25,922 nt of DNA, taken from positions 1 to 25,922 of the forward strand of contig CAZXDP010000038.1 in the NCBI GenBank assembly GCA_964639255.1, in the 5' to 3' direction. The DNA is from NZQO01 sp964639255 (lineage in GTDB: Bacteria > Bacteroidota > Bacteroidia > Flavobacteriales > Flavobacteriaceae). The translations under genes and the position numbers were made by a program. How positions within the stretch are numbered: position 1 is the first letter of the stretch; each line of letters opens with the position of its first letter. The notes beneath the pieces were generated by a model that saw only the letters and a program-made list of their open reading frames with translations, was not told the origin of the DNA and did no database searches. Shown one piece after another: positions 15,462 through 23,249 of this stretch.

Positions 15462-17195
15462 CTATTGGCGGATTAATTTGATCATTTGTTGATGTCCTGT
15501 TTCGGGCAAGGTCAAGTATAGAAAATATAGTCCGCTGGGCAAACTTTCCAAATGCAGGGTCGCAGTGTTAGTATCGCCTTGTAACACTTCTACGCCTAGA
15601 ACATTATAGATTCGGTAGGATATTGTGGTAAAGTTCCCCTCGAGGAATACCTGCCCTATGGTAGGATTGGGATAGGCCGTAACCGTCTGGGCACTAGTAA
15701 CCGACGGGATATCCAATATTTCTTGAAATTCGTCTGCGCCACAGTCTACGGCCATAAACGTACGGTTTTCGCCGTCGATATCCACTTCCCCGGAGGCTGG
15801 AACAAAATTGGGGTTACCTGCGTCTATAGCCGGCGATGAGGCCTCCAAATGAAAATCGCCTTCTTGAGCATGAACGAACATCGGGTCTTGAAAAAGTGAT
15901 TGTGTATCAAGATTGGTAGCTTGAACGTATTGCGAAAATCCATTGTAACCCACGCCATCATAAGTAAAAACCGAATTGATAGCGCCGGAAGGGGCATGGT
16001 ACAGGTTATGGTTGAAGCTATTTCCCAGACCATTGTTAGTTTCATAATAAAATATCACCTTGTTGGCATTATCGGCGGCAAAAATATTGTTTTCCACAAC
16101 TAAATCCTCGCAATAGGTTACCCAAAGCTCGCCCGTCCAGTTATTTCCCGTGTCATTCTTGAACGTGGTATTTCCGGTAATGCTCGCCCCCACTACGGCG
16201 CCAGAATTAGAAGGATAATCGTACCCGCCAATTTCAATTCCGGTTTCGCTGTTACCGTACACTACATTGTTTCTAACCGTAATATTGGAGGCCGTTTTCC
16301 CAATGTTCTCGCAGCCTACGCTTATGCCCAATTGTCCGTTATACGATTTATTGTTCTCTATGATGATATCTCGGGCGCCATCTACGTAAATGCCACCCGC
16401 AATTGCGACATTTGATGCAAAGTCGTGCACGGTATTACCGCGAATAATCCCATTTCTGGCTTGATCTTTAGTTGGATCGGGGCAGGTGCCAAAATGCCCC
16501 TCTGCGTGTATGCCTATGTTCGTGATATCGTGCACATAATTGCCCTCTACCAAAAAGCCATCCACATTACCGCTAAAGGATACACCTTCACTGTAACCCG
16601 TACGGCAATTAAAAACTTCGTTGTTGCGGAAGACAATATCGGTAACGGCTTGCGAGGCATTGGTGCCATAAACCAAAAATGGACTCGCGTTCTCACTATA
16701 AGTTACCGTCGCATTCGGATTGCTCGAAAAGTGAATTTCTGAAAATATGTTGCCGCTTACCGTAATGTTCGCGCAGCCCTCATAAATTACGAGTCCTTTG
16801 GCATATCTTTTCTGAATATTTCTAAAGCTGAACCCTTCAATTACGATATGGGAGACATTGCGAAGTTCCATGATGGCCGTGCCTTCTGAAACAGTCGAAC
16901 CGCCACCGTCGATCACTACCTCATCTTGGTTATATGGCTTAAAGGTTATGGGATCTTCAGCAGTACCCGAATGGGTGTCCAGGATTAGATTTTCTTGGTA
17001 GGTGCCTCCCATTACATATACGGTGGTACCTTGGTTAGCAAGATTTACAGCTGCCTGTATAGTACGTAAGGGTTGCTGAACCGTTCCACTGTTGGAATCA
17101 TTTCCGTTGGAACTTACGTAAAGAGACTGGGAAAAAGCGATGAAATTTGAACATACAAAAAGTATGCACAAACATAGCGTAGGTTTGGCTTTCAT
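15462..17195 (-). CDS. Secreted right-handed beta-helix protein with T9SS tail
   Basis: The 577-residue protein has a signal peptide (about 1-22). It then has a DUF1565-type start Y-V-S-S-N-G-N-D-S-N-S-G-T with P-L-R-T-I-Q-A-A-V and T-V-Y-V-M-G-G-T-Y. Residues about 90-400 contain many N-rich coils (R-N-N-E-V-F, E-G-N-Y-V-H-D-I, I-R-G-N-T-V-H-D, R-N-N-V-V-Y-G-N, T-G-N-T-T-F-K-N, E-N-N-I-F-A), typical of a right-handed parallel beta-helix. The segment S-S-P-A-I-D-A-G-N...V-D-I-D-G-E-N-R...D-C-G-A-D-E resembles choice-of-anchor Q. The end (A-Y-P-N-P-T...L-P-S-G-L-Y-F-L-Y-L) is a T9SS sorting domain. It resembles pectate-lyase-type polysaccharide lyases, but no catalytic lysine or arginine could be assigned with certainty, so a polysaccharide-binding or lyase role is inferred. 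Confidence 0.92.
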   Translation of the reverse strand: MKAKPTLCLCILFVCSNFIAFSQSLYVSSNGNDSNSGTVQQPLRTIQAAVNLANQGTTVYVMGGTYQENLILDTHSGTAEDPITFKPYNQDEVVIDGGGSTVSEGTAIMELRNVSHIVIEGFSFRNIQKRYAKGLVIYEGCANITVSGNIFSEIHFSSNPNATVTYSENASPFLVYGTNASQAVTDIVFRNNEVFNCRTGYSEGVSFSGNVDGFLVEGNYVHDITNIGIHAEGHFGTCPDPTKDQARNGIIRGNTVHDFASNVAIAGGIYVDGARDIIIENNKSYNGQLGISVGCENIGKTASNITVRNNVVYGNSETGIEIGGYDYPSNSGAVVGASITGNTTFKNDTGNNWTGELWVTYCEDLVVENNIFAADNANKVIFYYETNNGLGNSFNHNLYHAPSGAINSVFTYDGVGYNGFSQYVQATNLDTQSLFQDPMFVHAQEGDFHLEASSPAIDAGNPNFVPASGEVDIDGENRTFMAVDCGADEFQEILDIPSVTSAQTVTAYPNPTIGQVFLEGNFTTISYRIYNVLGVEVLQGDTNTATLHLESLPSGLYFLYLTLPETGHQQMIKLIRQ

Positions 17196-17275
17196 GGGGA
17201 CCGGGGATTTGGGGCGTCAAACTTCCAGTTTTATATATCCTTTATAAAAAACTGTTTTTTAATTAGTTAGATTCA

Positions 17276-17335
17276 GTATGCAAACGTAGTAAAAAAACGT
17301 TTCGTATGCAAAATGCACACTTTTTTGAAATGCAC
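17276..17335. repeat. Short direct and inverted repeats in the beta-helix/IDH divergent gap
   Basis: GTATGCAAA occurs twice (17276-17284 and 17304-17312), 28 bases apart. AAATGCAC occurs twice (17311-17318 and 17328-17335), 17 bases apart. AAACGT (17282-17287) is inverted by ACGTTT (17297-17302). They overlap the minus-strand promoter elements and may be binding sites of a regulator. The rest of the 17196-17469 gap is A/T-rich with no gene and no exact TAnnTTTG for the isocitrate dehydrogenase gene. Confidence 0.5.
17281..17312 (-). promoter_or_regulatory. Promoter of the beta-helix gene
   Basis: On the minus strand TTTG (17312-17309), a 20-base spacer and TACGTTTG (17288-17281) match the Bacteroidota consensus fully. 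The implied start is near 17275, giving a leader of about 80 bases before the ATG at 17195. Confidence 0.6.
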
Positions 17336-17469
17336 GAAATCAAATCTTGAGAAGGTACATCTTTTCCACAAAACGTCTTCTCATAAATAAAAATAATAGT
17401 AATTTTAAAAAATATAAATAAAAATATATGCCTTTTTCTTCCGACTTTTGCTCTATCAAATTAATTACT

Positions 17470-18903
17470 ATGGATAGAATAACAATTGCGAAAGGGGATG
17501 GAATAGGTCCCGAAATTATGTCGGCAGTGTTGGACATACTCAACGAGGCAGGCGCTCAACTTGTCTATGATGAGATTGAAATTGGCGAAAAATCGTATTT
17601 GGCCGGAAACTCATCGGGCATTTCGCCAGAGGCTTGGTCAACCTTACGAAACAATAAAGTTTTTCTAAAAGCGCCAATCACCACACCACAGGGCGGGGGC
17701 TATAAAAGCCTAAATGTTACCATACGCAAAACATTGGGCCTTTTCGCCAATGTTAGGCCTTGCAAGAGCTGGCATCCGTTTGTTACAACGCGGCATCCCG
17801 AGATGGACTTGGTTATCATTCGCGAAAATGAGGAGGACTTGTATGCGGGCATAGAGCACCAGCAAACCCACGAGGTGGTACAGTGCCTCAAGTTGATAAG
17901 CCGTCCCGGATGCGAGAAAATTGTGCGCTATGCCTTCGAATATGCAAAAAAATACGGTCGAAAGAAAGTAACTTGTTTTACCAAGGATAATATAATGAAG
18001 CAAACCGATGGTTTGTTCAAATCGGTTTTCTATGAAATCGCCAAAGAGTATCCAGAAATTGAAAACGAGCACTGGATCATTGACATTGGTGCTGCCAAAA
18101 TAGCCGATACTCCAGAGCATTTCGATGTAGTAGTAATGCCCAACCTTTATGGGGACGTCGTGTCTGATATTGCCGCGCAGATCGCAGGTTCCGTTGGTCT
18201 GGCCGGTTCTGCGAATATTGGTGAAGGATTTGCAATGTTCGAGGCCATCCACGGTTCGGCCCCCGATATCGCAGGTAAAAACATCGCAAACCCCTCTGGA
18301 TTGCTTCACGGCGCCATTTTGATGCTGCTACATTTAGGGCAGAGCAAGGTGGCGGAATCCATACAGAATGCGTGGGCAAAAACCTTGGAAGACGGGATTC
18401 ATACAGCCGATATCTATCGTGAGGGCACGAGTGCGCAAAAGGTTTCAACCAAGGCTTTCGCCGAGGCTGTGAAAGCCAACTTGGGCAAAAAACCGAAAAC
18501 GATGGCTGCCGCCAACTATGCCGATGCCGGACCTATGGTACTTCCCAAAATACCTAGAACACAATCGGTGAAAGAGCTTAAGGGCGTAGATGTTTTTGTG
18601 GATTGGAGTGGGGAGAAGGCTAACGAATTGGCCGAAATGCTCCAAAAAATCAATACCACTGCACTGAAATTAAATATGATTACAAATAGAGGGGTAAAGG
18701 TATGGCCAAATGGATTTGAGGAGACCTTTTGCACCGACCATTGGCGTTGCCGTTTTATAGGCGATACAGATGCAACCATTGCTGCAAGCCAAATCGTTGA
18801 GTTGTTACATCTTGCGAACGAAAACAATATCGATGTTATTAAAACCGAAAACCTCTATAATTTCAACGGAAAGCAAGCCTATTCATTAGGACAAGGACAG
18901 TAA
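17470..18903 (+). CDS. icd: NADP-type isocitrate dehydrogenase, long (Thermus/Rickettsia-like) form
   Basis: The 477-residue enzyme converts isocitrate to 2-oxoglutarate in the TCA cycle. Conserved parts of the beta-decarboxylating dehydrogenase fold are visible: G-D-G-I-G-P-E-I (9-16), S-L-N-V-T-I-R-K (80-87), I-I-R-E-N (116-120), F-T-K-D-N (170-174), N-L-Y-G-D-V-V-S-D-I-A-A (225-236) and E-A-I-H-G-S-A-P-D-I-A-G (258-269). A C-terminal domain of about 135 residues (about 340-477) extends beyond the catalytic core, as in the Thermus thermophilus and rickettsial enzymes. The NADP preference is a family inference. The ATG at 17470 puts M-D-R-I-T-I-A-K at the N-terminus; an upstream ATG at 17428 would add a non-conserved tail. 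It ends before a strong shared hairpin terminator. Confidence 0.9.
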   Translation: MDRITIAKGDGIGPEIMSAVLDILNEAGAQLVYDEIEIGEKSYLAGNSSGISPEAWSTLRNNKVFLKAPITTPQGGGYKSLNVTIRKTLGLFANVRPCKSWHPFVTTRHPEMDLVIIRENEEDLYAGIEHQQTHEVVQCLKLISRPGCEKIVRYAFEYAKKYGRKKVTCFTKDNIMKQTDGLFKSVFYEIAKEYPEIENEHWIIDIGAAKIADTPEHFDVVVMPNLYGDVVSDIAAQIAGSVGLAGSANIGEGFAMFEAIHGSAPDIAGKNIANPSGLLHGAILMLLHLGQSKVAESIQNAWAKTLEDGIHTADIYREGTSAQKVSTKAFAEAVKANLGKKPKTMAAANYADAGPMVLPKIPRTQSVKELKGVDVFVDWSGEKANELAEMLQKINTTALKLNMITNRGVKVWPNGFEETFCTDHWRCRFIGDTDATIAASQIVELLHLANENNIDVIKTENLYNFNGKQAYSLGQGQ

Positions 18904-18928
18904 TTTGTTTCATAATTGTTAATTCCAA

Positions 18929-18965
18929 GTAAGGGAGGTTTTCCGAAAAAGAAAACCTCCCTTAC
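18929..18965. terminator. Bidirectional hairpin terminator between IDH and carboxylase genes
   Basis: Bases 18929-18943 pair perfectly with 18951-18965 (15 bp) around a 7-base loop CGAAAAA. It is 25 bases after the IDH stop. On the minus side the stem contains the carboxylase stop codon (18962-18964), so the stop and the stem overlap. T-runs outside the stem are short on both sides, and the stem itself supplies T/A tracts. Confidence 0.75.
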
Positions 18966-20590
18966 GTTTGTATAACTCCTAGGTTAAATTTCTTCTCGAT
19001 GGGGGCATGGTTCGCCGCCTCGATGCCCATAGAGATCCAAGTACGGGTCTCGAGTGGATCAATTACAGCATCTGTCCACAGGCGGGCCGCAGCGTAATAT
19101 GGCGATATCTGTTCATCGTATCGCGCTTTGATCTTATCGTACAATTCTTTCTCTACTTCTGGGGTTATTTGCTTGCCCTGCTTTTTAAGCGAAGCCGTTT
19201 CAATTTGCAATAATACTTTTGCTGCACTATTACCGCTCATCACGGCCAGTTCGGCACTGGGCCACGCCGCGATAAGCCGCGGGTCATAGGCTTTGCCGCA
19301 CATAGCATAGTTGCCGGCCCCATAGCTGTTCCCTATTACTATGGTAAACTTTGGGACAACGCTATTGCTAACCGCGTTTACCATTTTGGCACCGTCTTTA
19401 ATGATACCGCCGTGCTCACTTTTGCTGCCCACCATAAACCCTGTCACATCTTGAAGAAAAACAAGTGGAATTTTCTTTTGGTTGCAATTGGCTATAAATC
19501 GCGTGGCCTTGTCGGCGCTATCGCTATAAATGACACCTCCAAATTGCATTTCCCCCTTTTTCGTCTTAACGAGTTTGCGCTGGTTGGCTACGATGCCTAC
19601 CGCCCAACCGTCTATTCGAGCATAGCCGGTCAATATTGACTGGCCATAGCCAGCCTTGTACTCCTCAAAATCACTATCGTCTACTAACCGCTTTACAATC
19701 TCCAGCATATCGTATTGGTCTGCTCTCGATTTTGGCAGCAACCCATACAACTCCTTAGGATCCTCCTTAGGTTTTGCTGGTTTTTCCCGATTAAAGCCCG
19801 CTTTATCAAAATCGCCAATTTTCGATACAATGTTTTTTATAGTATCCAAAGCGTCTTTATCGTCTTCGGCCTTATAATCGGTAACCCCGCTAATTTCACA
19901 ATGGGTGGTGGCACCTCCCAAGGTTTCGTTGTCGATGCTTTCACCAATGGCGGCTTTTACCAAATAGCTACCGGCCAAGAAAATACTTCCCGTTTTGTCC
20001 ACGATAAGCGCTTCGTCGCTCATAATGGGCAAATAGGCGCCACCTGCCACGCAGCTGCCCATTACCGCAGCAATTTGCGTAATTCCCATACTGCTCATCA
20101 CTGCATTGTTTCTGAAAATTCGCCCAAAATGCTCCTTGTCGGGGAATATTTCGTCTTGCATGGGTAAATATACTCCTGCACTGTCTACCAAATAGATAAT
20201 GGGCAATTTGTTTTCTATTGAAATTTCTTGCGCCCTCAAGTTCTTCTTCGCCGTCATAGGGAACCAGGCCCCAGCCTTTACCGTAGCATCATTTGCTACC
20301 ACTATACATTGTTTTCCTTGTACGTAGCCCATTTTTACCACCACGCCAGCGCTAGGCGCGCCACCGTGTTCTTTGTACATTCCCTCAGCAGCAAAAGCGC
20401 CTATTTCGATACTAGGTTTTTTAGGATCCAGAAGGTAGTCTATGCGCTCCCGTGCGGTCATTTTTCCCTTGGCGTGATGCTTCTCGATGCGTTTCTCGCC
20501 ACCGCCGGCGTGCACTTTGGATAGTTTTTTCTTGAGGTCTGAAACGAGCAGTTTGTTGTGGTCTTCGTTTTTATTGAAGGTAAGGTCCAT
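18962..20590 (-). CDS. Acyl-CoA carboxylase beta (carboxyltransferase) subunit, methylcrotonoyl-CoA carboxylase-like
   Basis: The 542-residue protein is the carboxyltransferase subunit of a biotin-dependent acyl-CoA carboxylase. It moves CO2 from carboxybiotin onto an acyl-CoA in the cytosol. Both crotonase-like halves are present: an N-domain with K-M-T-A-R-E-R-I-D-Y-L-L-D and V-Y-L-P-M-Q-D-E-I-F-P-D-K-E-H-F-G-R-I-F, and the oxyanion-type G-S-C-V-A-G-G-A-Y-L-P. The C-domain has D-V-T-G-F-M-V-G and G-N-S-Y-G-A-G-N-Y-A-M-C-G. The MQDE(I/V)FPD-x-(D/E)HFGRIF pattern is characteristic of methylcrotonoyl-CoA carboxylase (leucine breakdown) rather than of propionyl-CoA carboxylase. No biotin carboxylase subunit lies next to it, so the partner is elsewhere. 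The acyl-CoA preference is probable, not certain. Confidence 0.93.
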   Translation of the reverse strand: MDLTFNKNEDHNKLLVSDLKKKLSKVHAGGGEKRIEKHHAKGKMTARERIDYLLDPKKPSIEIGAFAAEGMYKEHGGAPSAGVVVKMGYVQGKQCIVVANDATVKAGAWFPMTAKKNLRAQEISIENKLPIIYLVDSAGVYLPMQDEIFPDKEHFGRIFRNNAVMSSMGITQIAAVMGSCVAGGAYLPIMSDEALIVDKTGSIFLAGSYLVKAAIGESIDNETLGGATTHCEISGVTDYKAEDDKDALDTIKNIVSKIGDFDKAGFNREKPAKPKEDPKELYGLLPKSRADQYDMLEIVKRLVDDSDFEEYKAGYGQSILTGYARIDGWAVGIVANQRKLVKTKKGEMQFGGVIYSDSADKATRFIANCNQKKIPLVFLQDVTGFMVGSKSEHGGIIKDGAKMVNAVSNSVVPKFTIVIGNSYGAGNYAMCGKAYDPRLIAAWPSAELAVMSGNSAAKVLLQIETASLKKQGKQITPEVEKELYDKIKARYDEQISPYYAAARLWTDAVIDPLETRTWISMGIEAANHAPIEKKFNLGVIQT

Positions 20591-20610
20591 AGAAATAGTT
20601 GAATTTCCTT

Positions 20611-20618
20611 CAAAAATA
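20611..20618 (-). promoter_or_regulatory. -7 element of the carboxylase gene
   Basis: The minus strand reads TATTTTTG, an exact TAnnTTTG, about 20 bases upstream of the ATG at 20590. A -33 TTG is not present at the usual spacing. Confidence 0.45.
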
Positions 20619-20718
20619 CGAAATGCACCTTATTAACAGGCCGTATGATGGTGGAAAAATAAGGTGTTGCTGAAATGCGTCTCCTTGTGAATTACATAAA
20701 ATGAAAGGCAAATGTTGC

Positions 20719-20748
20719 TTGAAATATTTTCGGAAATACCGATATTTG
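20719..20748 (+). promoter_or_regulatory. Promoter candidate for the structured leader and CAL67264-type gene
   Basis: TTG (20719-20721), a 19-base spacer and GATATTTG (20741-20748; one mismatch to TAnnTTTG) would start transcription near 20755, right where the structured element begins. An imperfect inverted repeat (AAATAT at 20722-20727, TCGG/CCGA at 20730-20733/20739-20742, ATATTT at 20742-20747) covers the -7 region and could be an operator. Confidence 0.4.
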
Positions 20749-20758
20749 CGAGATTACC

Positions 20759-20856
20759 GCGTTAGGGATTGAGGTTTTGTTGGAGCTCTCCCCGAACTGT
20801 GTTTGGGGAAGCGACTACCGAAAGCCCGGCTTTGCCTTTTTTTGGCAAAGCAACGC
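20759..20856 (+). ncRNA. Structured RNA element, Flavo-1-like (from memory)
   Basis: The element begins GCGTTAGGGATTGAGG and carries GCGACTACCGAAAGCCCGGC. I recall the cores GTTAGGGAT and GAAAGCCCGGC as recurring in many Flavobacteriia intergenic regions and associate them with the Flavo-1 RNA motif; I cannot verify this here. A fold can be drawn: a closing stem GCGTT (20759-20763) with AACGC (20852-20856), a hairpin CCCC/GGGG (about 20791-20818), and a hairpin GGCTTTGCC/GGCAAAGC (about 20828-20851) with a T-rich loop. This makes a three-way-junction-like structure with the conserved GAAAGCCCGGC between the hairpins. It ends 18 bases before the next gene, so it may be a leader or a dispersed repeat. 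Function unknown. Confidence 0.5.
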
Positions 20857-20874
20857 CGCAAAACTGATAGTATG

Positions 20875-21051
20875 ATGAACAAGAACACTGTATTGGCTTG
20901 GGCCACCTTTATTATGATCGTAGTAGGGGTCGCGCTCATCGCGCTAGGCGCATTCCGGTACGATGATGTTGCCGGGTGGGGATTTGCCGCGGTGGGCATT
21001 GGTTTTTTCGCGATTGCATGGGTCTTTAATGCGTTAAAGGGTCGGGTATAA
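20875..21051 (+). CDS. CAL67264-type small membrane protein
   Basis: A 58-residue protein with two hydrophobic helices (about 6-24 and 31-50) separated by the short polar turn G-A-F-R-Y-D-D-V-A-G-W-G-F. I recall proteins almost identical to M-N-K-N-T-V-L-A-W-A-T-F as the CAL67264 family membrane protein in Bacteroidota, whose function is not known. The ATGs at 20872 and 20875 are adjacent; the second gives the typical M-N-K-N start. An open frame extends upstream to 20803, but it runs through the RNA hairpins, so it is not used. Its stop overlaps the DinB start by one base (TAATG), which implies coupling. Confidence 0.82.
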   Translation: MNKNTVLAWATFIMIVVGVALIALGAFRYDDVAGWGFAAVGIGFFAIAWVFNALKGRV

Positions 21052-21530
21052 TGCAGCCCGCAAATCAGTTCGAATGGAAAAAGCAACTCAGCAGCCATCT
21101 TAGGGGCGGCGAGGCATTTAAGCCGTTGGAGGTGCTACTGGAGGAAGTTTCGTTCGAAATGGTAGGGAAGCGACCGTATTCCTTGCCCTATTCTATTTAC
21201 GAACTGGTATACCATATTGCATATGCGCAGCGGGATATTTTGAAATTCTGTGTGGAAACGGACTACAACGACCCAATATGGCCCGAGGATTACTGGCCTG
21301 TTAGCAAGGAGCCCGCTTCTAAAACCGACTGGGATACTTTGAAGCAAACATATTTTGAAGAACGCCAAAGGTTCGATGAGCTGTTGCACCAACGGAATCT
21401 TTTAGAGAGCGTTCCCACCAACACCAAAAAAACGTACCTTCGTGCGGCGCTGCTGGTAATAGAACACACAGCTTACCATACAGGGCAATTGGCAGTTTTG
21501 TTAAGGCTGCTGAACGAACTGGATGAATAA
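21051..21530 (+). CDS. DinB family protein (DinB_2/DUF664-like four-helix metal-binding)
   Basis: A 159-residue protein with the four-helix-bundle layout of the DinB-like superfamily. The His triad expected to bind a divalent metal is visible: His55 (V-Y-H-I-A-Y-A), His139 (I-E-H-T-A) and His143 (Y-H-T-G-Q-L). Related proteins act as thiol-dependent transferases or have unknown function; despite the name they are not the DinB DNA polymerase. Its start codon overlaps the stop of the upstream membrane protein (TAATG) and ettA follows after 27 bases, suggesting one operon. Confidence 0.88.
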   Translation: MQPANQFEWKKQLSSHLRGGEAFKPLEVLLEEVSFEMVGKRPYSLPYSIYELVYHIAYAQRDILKFCVETDYNDPIWPEDYWPVSKEPASKTDWDTLKQTYFEERQRFDELLHQRNLLESVPTNTKKTYLRAALLVIEHTAYHTGQLAVLLRLLNELDE

Positions 21531-21557
21531 CACAAATTATATTTTACTCTACTTATT

Positions 21558-23249
21558 ATGTCTGACGATAAGAAAGTGATTTTTTCGATGTCTGGCGTCA
21601 CTAAGACGTTTCAGAACGCCCAAACCCCCGTTTTAAAGAATATTTACCTTAGTTTTTTCTATGGTGCCAAAATTGGTATCCTTGGCTTAAACGGTAGCGG
21701 TAAATCTACCTTACTGAAAATTATTGCCGGGAAGGACAAAAATTACCAGGGCGATGTGGTATTTGCCCCTGGCTATACTGTAGGGCTCTTAGAGCAAGAA
21801 CCCGAACTCGACGAGAGCAAGACGGTTATAGAGATAGTGAAGGAAGGTGTGCAGGATGTTGTAGATATCTTGGATGAGTATAACAAGATAAATGATATGT
21901 TCGGTTTGCCAGAAGTTTACGAGAATCCAGATAAAATGCAGGAGCTTATGGACAAACAGGCAAAACTGCAAGATAAAATCGATGCGACCAACGCGTGGGA
22001 GCTCGATACGAAATTGGAAATTGCCATGGATGCCCTACGTACGCCTGAAGGTGAGAAGCCCATAAGCGTCTTGTCTGGAGGGGAACGCAGGCGTGTGGCC
22101 CTGTGCCGGTTGCTCTTGCAAGAGCCGGATGTATTGTTGTTGGACGAACCTACCAACCACTTAGATGCAGAGAGTGTTCATTGGCTCGAGCATCATTTGG
22201 CACAGTACAAGGGTACGGTGATCGCCGTAACCCACGATCGCTACTTTTTGGACAATGTGGCAGGATGGATTTTGGAGTTGGACCGAGGCGAGGGCATTCC
22301 CTGGAAAGGGAATTATTCTTCGTGGTTGGAACAAAAGTCAAAGCGATTGGCACAAGAACAAAAACAGGCCAGCAAGCGACAAAAAACGTTGGAGCGCGAA
22401 TTGGAATGGGTACGTATGGCACCTAAGGGCCGACAAGCAAAGCAAAAAGCCCGTTTGAACAATTACGATAAGTTGTTGAGCCAAGATCAGCGCCAGTTAG
22501 ACGACAAGTTGGAAATCTATATTCCCAATGGCCCACGTTTGGGCACAAATGTTATTGAAGCCAATGGTGTAGCGAAGGCATACGGCGACAAGCTTCTGTA
22601 CGAAGATTTAAATTTTAAACTGCCGCAAGCGGGCATTGTTGGGGTGATAGGGCCTAACGGCGCTGGAAAAACAACCATTTTCAGGATGATAATGGGCGAG
22701 GAAACTCCCGATAAGGGTAGCTTTGAGGTTGGGGATACCGCCAAAATCGCCTATGTGGACCAATCACATTCCAATATAGACCCGAATAAAACCATTTGGG
22801 AAAATTTTAGCGACGGACAAGAGTTGGTGATGATGGGAGGCAGGCAAGTAAACAGTCGTGCGTATTTAAGTCGTTTCAATTTTAGCGGCAGTGAGCAGAA
22901 CAAGAAAGTGTCATCGCTTTCTGGCGGGGAACGAAACCGCTTGCACCTGGCTATGACCCTAAAGGAAGAGGGCAATGTGTTGTTACTAGATGAGCCAACC
23001 AACGATTTGGATGTAAATACGTTGCGAGCGCTCGAAGAGGGACTTGAAAACTTTGCGGGTTGTGCCGTTGTAATTAGCCACGACCGCTGGTTCCTCGATC
23101 GTATTTGCACCCACATTTTGGCTTTTGAAGGCAACAGCCAAGTATATTTCTTTGAGGGTAGTTTTAGTGACTATGAGGAGAATAAGAAAAAACGCTTGGG
23201 GGGCGATGTTATGCCGAAGCGCATTAAGTATAAGAAACTGATTCGATAA
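21558..23249 (+). CDS. ettA: Energy-dependent translational throttle protein EttA (ABC-F)
   Basis: EttA binds the ribosomal E site and gates the first elongation step according to ATP/ADP level. The 563-residue protein has two ABC domains with no membrane part. First ATPase: Walker A G-L-N-G-S-G-K-S-T (43-51), signature LSGGE (172-176), Walker B L-L-L-D-E-P-T-N-H-L-D (193-203). The arm insert lies at about 90-145. The P-site tRNA-interaction linker at about 245-320 is rich in K, R, E and Q. Second ATPase: G-P-N-G-A-G-K-T-T (365-373), LSGGE (454-458), L-L-L-D-E-P-T-N-D-L-D (475-485). Length and arm match EttA rather than longer ABC-F resistance proteins. The stop overlaps the next gene's start by one base. 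Confidence 0.95.
   Translation: MSDDKKVIFSMSGVTKTFQNAQTPVLKNIYLSFFYGAKIGILGLNGSGKSTLLKIIAGKDKNYQGDVVFAPGYTVGLLEQEPELDESKTVIEIVKEGVQDVVDILDEYNKINDMFGLPEVYENPDKMQELMDKQAKLQDKIDATNAWELDTKLEIAMDALRTPEGEKPISVLSGGERRRVALCRLLLQEPDVLLLDEPTNHLDAESVHWLEHHLAQYKGTVIAVTHDRYFLDNVAGWILELDRGEGIPWKGNYSSWLEQKSKRLAQEQKQASKRQKTLERELEWVRMAPKGRQAKQKARLNNYDKLLSQDQRQLDDKLEIYIPNGPRLGTNVIEANGVAKAYGDKLLYEDLNFKLPQAGIVGVIGPNGAGKTTIFRMIMGEETPDKGSFEVGDTAKIAYVDQSHSNIDPNKTIWENFSDGQELVMMGGRQVNSRAYLSRFNFSGSEQNKKVSSLSGGERNRLHLAMTLKEEGNVLLLDEPTNDLDVNTLRALEEGLENFAGCAVVISHDRWFLDRICTHILAFEGNSQVYFFEGSFSDYEENKKKRLGGDVMPKRIKYKKLIR

Noticed and set aside
17710..18309. Long open frame (199 codons) on the minus strand inside the isocitrate dehydrogenase gene
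   Set aside because: It lies wholly antisense to a clearly conserved enzyme, and its sequence shows no domain; it is a codon-usage shadow.
19715..20167. 150-codon plus-strand frame inside the carboxylase gene
   Set aside because: Antisense to a well-supported conserved protein with no recognisable features.
20829..20851. GCTTTGCC/GGCAAAGC hairpin as an intrinsic terminator
   Set aside because: Ts lie in the loop rather than after the stem, and a gene follows at once; better explained as part of the structured RNA element.
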